Below are positions 56,833-64,000 of a stretch of DNA of 64,000 bases, in pieces (the first letter of the stretch is position 1; every line of letters begins with the position of its first letter). The position numbers were made by a program, and so were the translations under genes. This DNA is from Sclerotinia nivalis (lineage: Eukaryota > Ascomycota > Leotiomycetes > Helotiales > Sclerotiniaceae), in assembly GCA_029531795.1 (NCBI GenBank), contig JAPEIS010000012.1, forward strand, positions 2,108,001-2,172,000, written 5' to 3'. The notes beneath the pieces were generated by a model. The model was not told the origin of the DNA, made no database searches, and saw only the letters and a list, made by a program, of their open reading frames with translations.

Positions 56833-58640
56833 TGATTCCAATCCAAATCTAAATCCAAACCTAGATCCAGATTCAGATTCAAATCCAAACCTCAATTTAA
56901 CCAATACTATATCTTTATATAATCGAAATCAAAAACTTTATAATTATATCCCAATTTTTAAGATTATTTTAAATAATTTATTACTATATCAGATATCATT
57001 CAATTAACTTTATCAAAACTATCGATACCCTTAGCTTGATCGAAAACAATATTCGAATTTCGAAAATATATTAAATCTATTTTCTCTAATTACTAATGAT
57101 TTGTATACAAACTTTCCAATATTGAAGATAAAAATCTTAAAGATCCAAATTTTATTTCCAATATATTTATCAATATATAGAACTTTGAAATTATTATATA
57201 TATATAACATTTGTTTAGCTTTATAAAACAAATACTAATTCAAACAAAACAATATCGATAAGAAATATATATATTATAAAAAGATCTATAATTAAATAAT
57301 ACAACTAATACAAAATTAATAATCCAGAACTTTGCTTTTCGGAAACAATTTGATTAATTATCTATCGATACAAATTCTATTGTATCAATCTATCGATTAT
57401 AATAAATTATAAAGAATTCTGAATTGTTCAAAGGATAAAAAACAGATTTTTTGATTCAATAAAGCAAATACAAAGATTGAAAGATAAATTTATATATCTA
57501 CTAGAAAAACGATCTTATAATTTTCGATATAAAACAAAAGAAATTGTTATATATAATTTCTTTTTTGGAAAAAACAATTCGATAAAAAAAATAAAAGAAT
57601 ATAAAAGAAATTATAAATAATATATCGAAATTTACTATTATAAATATATTCCTAAAGAAATTCGATAATCTTTATATTTCAATTAATATTGAATATAAAA
57701 CAATAATCAAATTCGACAAATTTAAAATAAACGAAAAAACTCTATTTTCCTTTTTTTATTCATAATTGGAATATTTGGGTATATTTAATGGAAAGATTCT
57801 TCAAGAGATGATCCTTATAATGAAACAAAAAATCATCAACGAATTGAAGATATTAATAAAAAACAATTCAAATTTTTATAAATTCATTAATATTGAAGAA
57901 TAAAAAAAGAAATTCCAAATATAAAATCAAAACTATCGGGATAACGAGTATTACAATATAAACTCTTCAAAATCTAATTCAATTTATACTCAATGATAAA
58001 CATTATTAGCATTTTATATTCAAAACGATCTTATAGATTTCGATATAATCAAAACTCTGAAACAAATATAAAAAGAATACAAATACTTTTATAATCTATA
58101 TGATTTTTGTAAACAATTTAATTATCGAATTGTAAATTGAAGAAATACAAATAGATATAAAAATATTTCCTATAAAAATAGTTATTTGAGAAGTAATTAT
58201 CAATTATATCAAAACCAATAATACTGTTCGAATAATTCAATTAATCGAGATGATTATTAATAAGAAGAATATCAAATATAGTTTCAAATTTAACAACATC
58301 ATTCCTTTAATTCAATTGATTATAAAAGTTTCCAATAAGATAATTATCAAAATTATAATAATCATCAATAACAATATCTCAATATATTCATTAGATTTGT
58401 TGAAGAAAAAATATTAATATTATCAAAAAGTATATCAAATATATTTTCTCATAATATAATATCATTATCATTTATATCTATTCAAGAACATTTAAAAAAA
58501 ATTTAATCTTTACGATAAATCATTTGTAAAGGTTATTAAAAGATATAGAATAAATACAATAAATAATAATTAACAAAAAACCTTTACAATTTAATTTTAT
58601 AAATAGCAAATCTCTATTTATTCAAATTATTATATTTCTA
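56833..58640 (+). pseudogene. D3 gag, start codon lost
   Basis: The start position reads AAACAATATTTTAATTTG, with ATG changed to ATA. The N-terminal repeat has NPNLNPNLDPDSDSNPNLNLT. Motifs follow D1 and D2, with GYIxKENN-type pieces. The knuckle segment near 58105 reads YDFCKQFNYRIVN, with first Cys and His lost and the last Cys missing. An internal 20-30 bp deletion relative to D1/D2 removes KKQIDII after the knuckle. Confidence 0.72.
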
Positions 58641-58659
58641 ATATACTTTTCTCTCTTCA

Positions 58660-58860
58660 ATATAATCAATTTGATTGATAATAAATATTCAAAAAAGATA
58701 TTTACTGATTATTTTTTTGTTAATCGAAACAATATCCCAATTCGATCCTTATTATATTATTACAAACTCTATTTGATAAATAGAAACATTATAAATATCA
58801 TTATTGATTACTTTGTAATAGATATAATAATAAAACAATATAAAGAAATATAACTATTCT
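58660..58860 (+). pseudogene. D3 aspartic protease
   Basis: 60 codons open (58671-58853): MIDNKYSKKIFTDYFFVNRNN then YFVIDIIIKQY. The D-x-G box is D-N-K. It matches E1, D1 and D2 at most positions. Confidence 0.75.
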
Positions 58861-59599
58861 TTATTATAAAACTTTCTAAAAAGATTTCAGTTATTTTCGA
58901 ATTATTATAATTATAATATTATAATCTATATACAAATTAATGAGATATAATTCTTCTTCTCAATTCTTAATATTATATAATATATTATTATCTTTATAAT
59001 ATATTCGATCCAATACAAATATCAACAATCTCTTTATTAATATATACAAATCAAATATACAAAAGTAGTATATCTATAAAACCATCTATTAATAAAGTTT
59101 TTGATATATTATTTTCAGCTAAAACTTTCTTTTTTAATACAAAGAAAAACCTTTCCCGATATTTATCATTGTTTATCAAAGATAAAAACGAAAACGACGA
59201 AATATATATTCAAAATTTTAGAACGGTTTTAAAAAAGCCATCGGAATAAGATTACGATAAATCGGTTTTTATAAATGAAAACTATAAATCGATAAAAGAC
59301 TCTAGAATTGATTTATAAATCGATAAGATCTTGATATTTGATATAAATTATTATTATATAAAAGTTTGTAATAAGAGAATATCGTTTCAAATATAAATGA
59401 TATCGAATCAATATTCTATTCAATACAAACCTATACAAAAGATCACTGAACAATATCAATCGAAATCAATATCAAAGAATAAACCTTTATTATCGTTATC
59501 AATTCCAATTCCAAAAAAGCGAATCGAGACCATTCCTAATACAAGATCAGATTTAGATAATATCTATTAATTATAAACTATTAGTTTTATATTCTTTTA

Positions 59600-60440
59600 C
59601 CAATAAAATAAAATGAAGGTTATATATCTTATATAAAAGAAATTGGATCGAACAAAAGAGATTATCCAATAAGAATATCTATACAAAACAACAATGATTC
59701 CGATTCTTCAAAAACAGAACTTCAAGGATATATTATATAGAAAAAACAATATCGCTAATATATTAATTAAAGTATCTCCAAAACTTTACGATTTTGTTTA
59801 CTATTATTATCAATCAAAATACCGTCGAAAAATAATAGAAATAAATATCGAGAAATTCCTTAATAACAAATCATTCCTTAATGATAACAAGATTAAAGAA
59901 AAGTTTCTTTTGTAGCTTCAAGACAAACTATTTGTTTTTCTATTTTGTTATATAAATATACTTTCTTTATATTGAGTATAAGATTACAAAATAGAATTAA
60001 TATTTAAAAAAGAACTTCTATACTTCAAAAATCGCTTTTTATCTCTTTTCGAATTAAAGATAATTTGAAAATGGATCGATAATAATCTTACCAAAGATTT
60101 CATTCGGAAATCAAGATTACAAAACGTAATTCTATTATTTCTAATAATTAAATCTAATAAGAGAATCTATATTTATCAAGATTATTGTAATTTGAATAAT
60201 ATTACTATTAAGAATCGATACCTTTTATCAATTGGTTAGAAAACTTTGGATATTTTTTGTAATACAAAAATCTATATCAAATTAGATATTATTATTGTTT
60301 TTAATAAACTTTGTATTACAAAAGATAATAAATAGAAAATTGTTTTCATTATTCGATTTGGATTATTCGAATCATTAGTTATACTTTTTGGTTTTTACAA
60401 TATACTAATATCATTTCAATATTATATTAATTACACTTTA
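59600..60440 (+). pseudogene. D3 linker and reverse transcriptase start
   Basis: The linker 59694-59915 is open and reads QKQNFKDILYRKNNIANILIKVSPKLYDFVYYYYQSKY. Then come FELKIIxK-like, ICIYQDYCNLNN, IYIKLDIIIVFNKL near 60270-60320, RFGLFESLVILFGFYNIL and INYTLY at the junction. The element is cut just before the YLDD box, in the codons before FDELNKY. Confidence 0.8.
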
Positions 60441-60603
60441 TATTACGGCGAGGGAAAAGGTATATGTAGGGTTGATCTATAGTTGTACTATAAGGAGAGG
60501 AAGAAGGTCAAGGAGGTGACTTGATTATATAGAAATGAGTGTATGTATGTGTGCCTAAGGTATATATGATTATGTATAAGTGAAGGGAGATGAATTCGTA
60601 ATA
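60441..60603 (-). repeat. 3' LTR of element H (163 bp)
   Basis: On the minus strand it starts TATTACGAATTCATCTCCC and ends CCTCGCCGTAATA. The unmutated ends would be TGTCACGA and CCGTGACA, like the E1 family. It is preceded by the polypurine-like AAAAAAAGAATAC. Confidence 0.88.
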
Positions 60604-60939
60604 GTATTCTTTTTTTAAGAAATCTATTTGATCTTAAATGAGTGTTAAAAGATAAAGAAAAATAAAGAAAAAATATAGATCCTTTTTTTTAATTAAGTCT
60701 TTGAACAAAAATGTATAGTATTCTTAATAATGTTATATTTTTTAATATATGATAACCCAAATATTATATTTCCAATTATAATAATATATAATATACTTTT
60801 TAGATAAAACGAATAATCTTAATGCGAGTGGATTTTTGTAGAGTAGGTGTAACAATTGTATTGTATGATTCCAATTGTAAATTCTATAATTCCGGTTTCA
60901 ATATAGTAGTGTCGGGGTGTTTTAGGATCCAAGTTGACG

Positions 60940-61160
60940 GTTCTGGTTTTTTTGGATAAAGGTGATAATATTCGATAAAAACCTTTTCGTTATTTTTTAA
61001 ATCATTAATTAATTGCTAAATTGATATGTAGTGTTTTCATTTAATCAAATAATGATGATTATTTTCATTATAATTATCTAGAACTTTTTTAAATATCTAT
61101 TTTTGAATAAGTTTATTTTTATTGTTGTTCTATTCTAAAACTTTATTTTGTATAATTAGG
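60940..61160 (-). pseudogene. H chromodomain
   Basis: The minus strand reads FKKVLDNYNENNHHYLIK, stop, KHYISIQQLINDLKNNEKVFIEYYHLYP.KPEPSTWIL. It matches the E1 chromodomain. A Trp codon is a stop and the WEP core is lost. Confidence 0.75.
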
Positions 61161-61199
61161 GATTTTGATTTATTAATCATTATTTGAGCTGAGAAATGA

Positions 61200-61690
61200 A
61201 GATTAGTATAAACTGGAAGTAAAAAAGAATAATAGAAAATAAAAAAGATTTTAATATTCTTAAATAATTGAATAAAATAAATATGAAGATAAATTTTGAG
61301 AATCTTATAAAGATCGATCTATTTATCATTTAGCTTTTTTGCTTTATATAAGGTTTTCATATTCTTGATATTGATATAGATTTTTTAGTTGATTATATAA
61401 TGAAGTGAATCAAAACAATGATAATTAGTATAATCCTTATAAGTAATAATTATTTGTTGTATAAAAGTACAAAGTTGTTTCAAGATATATTTTATATAAT
61501 CTATAATCCGATTTCTTTTAAAGAATTTCTGTTTTTGTATTAAAGTTATATCCAATGAATAAGGTTTATTAGGTTCAATATTTAGATATAGATTAAAGTT
61601 ATAACTGGCGAAGAAGGATAAACAATTAATTATTTCAGAAATCATATTGTTAGATACAAATTCGACTAAAGGTAATCAATTCAATCAATC
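61200..61690 (-). pseudogene. H GPY/F-like module and linker
   Basis: An open stretch (61385-61645, 86 codons) reads MISEIINCLSFFASYNFNLYLNIEPNKPY and on to YKDYTNYHCFDSLHYI, equal to D2 24901-25227. The GPY/F-like piece (IKIFFIFYYSFLLPVY) lies near 61230. Confidence 0.75.
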
Positions 61691-61699
61691 GTTTTGATA

Positions 61700-62200
61700 G
61701 TAATTAACAAAAGTTTGTAAATATTATTCTAGAATCGAGTTAATATACTTGATTTGATTATTTGTTTGAAAATAAAAAACTGAAGAGTATTTTAAAATAA
61801 CTTTTAATTGTTTCAAAAGTTGTAATCAGAATCCTAATACAAACTATATTCCTCGATTGGAAATAATATTGTTCGGAAGTTTATGAAATATATAAATACA
61901 ATTGATGAAAGTATCGATTAACTTTTCTATTGTTAATGTATATATATCGATGAAATATTTTATTTTGATTAATTTGTAGATTATTACTAAGATATATTTA
62001 TAAATAGAATTATAACAAATGCAATCTAAAAACAATATAATATAATCGATTGAAATATTAGATTATATACGAAAAGGGATAGATAATGATTTCAAAAATC
62101 CAAAAGATATTGATTTAGATAATTTGATACAAATACAAAGTTCGTAGATTTTCATATAGGATACGATTTCCAAATATATATTAGATTATTAATATATACA
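61700..62200 (-). pseudogene. H integrase core
   Basis: ISIDYIILFLDC (first Asp kept), an open stretch 61844-62035 with KYILVIIYKLIKIKYFIDI and PNNIISNRGI (second Asp is Asn), then NNQIKYINSILE, where QTERIN is expected: Glu is Lys. Confidence 0.85.
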
Positions 62201-62739
62201 AAAAACAAAATCAATCGTTTTAATTCGATTAGGATAATTAATAGAATCAGAAAAATAAGTCCGATAAATAATTTGAAGTTTGAGTTTGTCGTTTGATAGA
62301 ATTTAAAGTTTATTTCGATAGTAAATTCTATTATTTTGGATTGAATAATCCTGTATAGCGATTCGAAGAATCTTACAATGTTCTTTTGATTATTTAATTA
62401 CCAATGGATTATTAAAAGTAAAAATGAATTGATCTATGATATCGGATTTAGTATATATTGTATCGATTAGGATATCAATTGATTGATCGTGAAATAGTAC
62501 TATTGTTTTCATCAGTATCAAATTGATATATCCAATCAAATCCTTATAAAAATCGATATCAAAACAATTCTAAAGAAGAACAATATACTTTCGATTCTTT
62601 AAATATTCATTGTTTGAATCAAAGCGATATAATTGATTTTCGTATTTTCTATTTAATGTATTTAATCGAATAGTCTTGTTTTCCGATCGATAAATTATAC
62701 AGAAATTATATTGAGATAAAAATTCGGATTATCGTATCT

Positions 62740-63110
62740 ATTGTTAATTGAGAACCTTTGTAATTATAAAATATTCGAGGTTTTTGTAATTAATAAGAAT
62801 CTCGAATTCCTTTTATGAATTCTGAAGTTTCAAATGCTATTCTTTTATTGTTTTAATAATAGCGAATAGTTCTTTATTATAGATCTTATAATTGCATTCT
62901 GTTATTATATATTTAGATGAAAAGTAAATAATCGAATATAAAATATTATTATTATTGTATTATAAAAGGATTTCTTTTGAAATCTAATCGAAAATATCGA
63001 TTTTCAAAACAGTTTTTCGTTTGTAATCAAAATATATTAAAACCGGTATTGTTATGAAAATCCTTTTTAAAATGTTAAAAGTCTTTATATAATCTATAAT
63101 TTAATTCTAT
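62740..63110 (-). pseudogene. H RNase H
   Basis: Broken frame with KTDIFD, ILFYSIIYFSSKY-like and YNYKIYNKELFAIIK, then FEILINYKNLEYFI. The order and spacing correspond to E1 7830-8290. Confidence 0.7.
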
Positions 63111-63235
63111 ATAATGTTTTTCCGTAAAAGATTGTTAAGAGAATAATAAATCTTTAAAAAATCTTTTATAAAATGCTAATAAAAATTAGCGAAGTTAAGA
63201 AATCGTTGTAAATCCTTTATATATAAAGGTAACTC

Positions 63236-63799
63236 CTAAGATGTAATAATTGTAATCTTTTCTTGATCTATTTTGATGTTTTTGATTGTAATGATAAAAC
63301 CCAGATACTTTGTTTTTATAGTTTCGAATTTGTATTTGTTAATATCAATCTGTAATCCAGTATTTATTAGCTTTTGAATTATTTGATGGATATACTCTTT
63401 ATACTTTATAGGATTATCGGAATAGATTAAAATGTTATCGAGATACGTAGTGCAATATTTGTTCAATTCGTTGAAAAGTGTATGATTAATATAATATTGA
63501 AATGATACAGGTGTATTGCAGAGATCGAAAAGCATAATTAGAGATTCAAAAAGACCAAAACGAATGATAAATACAATTTTCCATTTATCTTTTTCGGCGA
63601 TTCGCAATTTGTTGAATATTGCAATGATATCAAGTTTGGTATAAATTTTTGTATTATAAAGAGTATTTAGTGTTTTGTGAATAATAGATAATAGATAGTG
63701 ATTCTTTATAGTAATGTTATTAAGTCTTCGATAATCTTGATAGATGCGGATTCCTTTTTCAAATTTGGTAGTCAATAATAAAGAAAAGGTATATTGCAA
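63236..63799 (-). pseudogene. H reverse transcriptase
   Basis: The longest open stretch of the window (187 codons). It reads GIRIYQDYRRLNNITIKNHYLLSII (residues 16-40), IYTKLDIIAIFNKLRIAE with catalytic Asp57, FGLFESLIMLFDLCNTPVSFQYYI, NELNKYCTTYLDNILIYSD with YLDD changed to YLDN at 119-122, and LQIDINKYKFETIKTKYLGF. It is full length for the palm region, and the frame continues beyond 63799 with stops. Confidence 0.9.
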
Positions 63800-64000
63800 T
63801 TTCGATTCCCAAATGAATTTTTTAGAGAGATTATCATTGAGTTATTTGTATATTATCATTAATTCCATTAGCAATAGAAAACGATTTTTGAAGTAAGATG
63901 GTTCTTTATTAGATATCAATTCAATTTTGTGATTCCAGATTTAACGAAACGGTAGTTTATCTATATAATATAGAAGAAAGACGGGAAATTTATCTTATAA
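63800..64000 (-). pseudogene. H reverse transcriptase N-terminal part, cut by the window end
   Basis: Minus-strand frames carry the RT fingers region, in the order of E1, with FELEI-like motifs near 63830-63880 and a pol linker beyond. Several stops. Continues outside the window. Confidence 0.6.

Larger units (their letters stand above)
56552..60440 (+). mobile_element. element D3: Ty3/gypsy chromovirus of the E1 family, 5' part, cut by element H
   Basis: Starts with a 146-bp LTR (56552-56697) of the E1/D1/D2 family, then the family leader, gag, protease, linker and RT in + frames. RT is cut at 60440 by element H, with cttta in front. The rest of D3 must lie beyond the window. It is the most degraded copy of the family. 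The LTR begins TATTACAAATTCG, from TGTCACGGGTTCG. Confidence 0.9.
60441..64000 (-). mobile_element. element H: Ty3/gypsy chromovirus inserted in D3, incomplete at the window end
   Basis: The 3' LTR (60441-60603) is followed on the minus strand by a chromodomain, GPY/F-like module, integrase, RNase H and RT, so the 5' part lies beyond 64000. It is related to the E1 family but distinct (163-bp LTR and many protein differences). The junction is marked by cttta (60436-60440). Confidence 0.9.

Noticed and set aside
1..64000. Genetic code with TAA/TAG read as Gln (ciliate-like), since reading stops as Gln restores long proteins
   Set aside because: Stops also replace Trp, conserved catalytic residues are changed by transitions, and copies of one family differ in where stops occur. 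RIP of CAA/CAG explains the stops better.
1..64000. Mitochondrial or apicoplast genome because of the extreme AT content
   Set aside because: No rRNA, tRNA or respiratory genes. The content is LTR retrotransposons with target duplications, so it is nuclear.

Overview
This window is a very AT-rich, gene-free block. It is best explained as an AT-isochore of a filamentous ascomycete (Pezizomycotina) genome, made of retrotransposons inactivated by repeat-induced point mutation (RIP). Supporting observations: almost all differences between repeat copies are C/T or G/A transitions; most in-frame stops sit where the families have Gln (CAA/CAG to TAA/TAG) or Trp; zinc-knuckle Cys and His residues have become Tyr; catalytic Asp and Glu have become Asn and Lys. 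The genus cannot be determined. I find no intact host gene, tRNA, rRNA or CRISPR.

Layout. (1) 1-1679: anonymous AT-rich DNA. (2) 1685-14683: element C, a Ty1/copia element on + with LTRs and an exact 5-bp target duplication. It is interrupted by E1 (5676-12770, minus, Ty3/gypsy chromovirus), which itself carries a C-family solo LTR, and by two solo LTRs (13321-13533 and 13910-14013). (3) 15063-47430: element F, a + strand Ty3/gypsy relic split by two nests. The first is D1 (15393-29117), which contains D2 (19157-26025) of the same family as E1. The second is K (29817-45786, Ty1/copia, +), which contains N (35018-43628, a different Ty3/gypsy lineage, minus). F stops in its reverse transcriptase near 47430. 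(4) 47431-50190: no assignable feature. (5) 50190-54330: element J, a + strand Ty3/gypsy relic whose gag-pol reads almost continuously once stops are disregarded, with a deletion in integrase. (6) 54331-56551: mostly unassigned. (7) 56552 to the end: element D3 (+), interrupted at 60441 by element H (minus), which runs off the window.

Nesting was deduced by reading the outer element's protein across each insertion and by matching 5-bp target duplications: atttc (C), ttata (E1), tatat (solo LTR in E1), atatc and ttatt (the two other solo LTRs), tgtaa/tataa (D1), actaa (D2), taaac (K), actac (N). Relative order: C before E1 before the solo LTR in E1; F before D1 before D2; F before K before N; D3 before H.

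None of the coding relics looks functional. The largest readable pieces are reverse transcriptase of H (187 aa), a gag piece of F (143 aa), integrase of E1 (151 aa) and gag/RT pieces of N (about 115-125 aa). The main value of the window is as a readable record of nested transposition and of strand-biased RIP. I did not find a new cellular system. Domain identities come from recognising family motifs by eye, without database searches, so domain boundaries are approximate.
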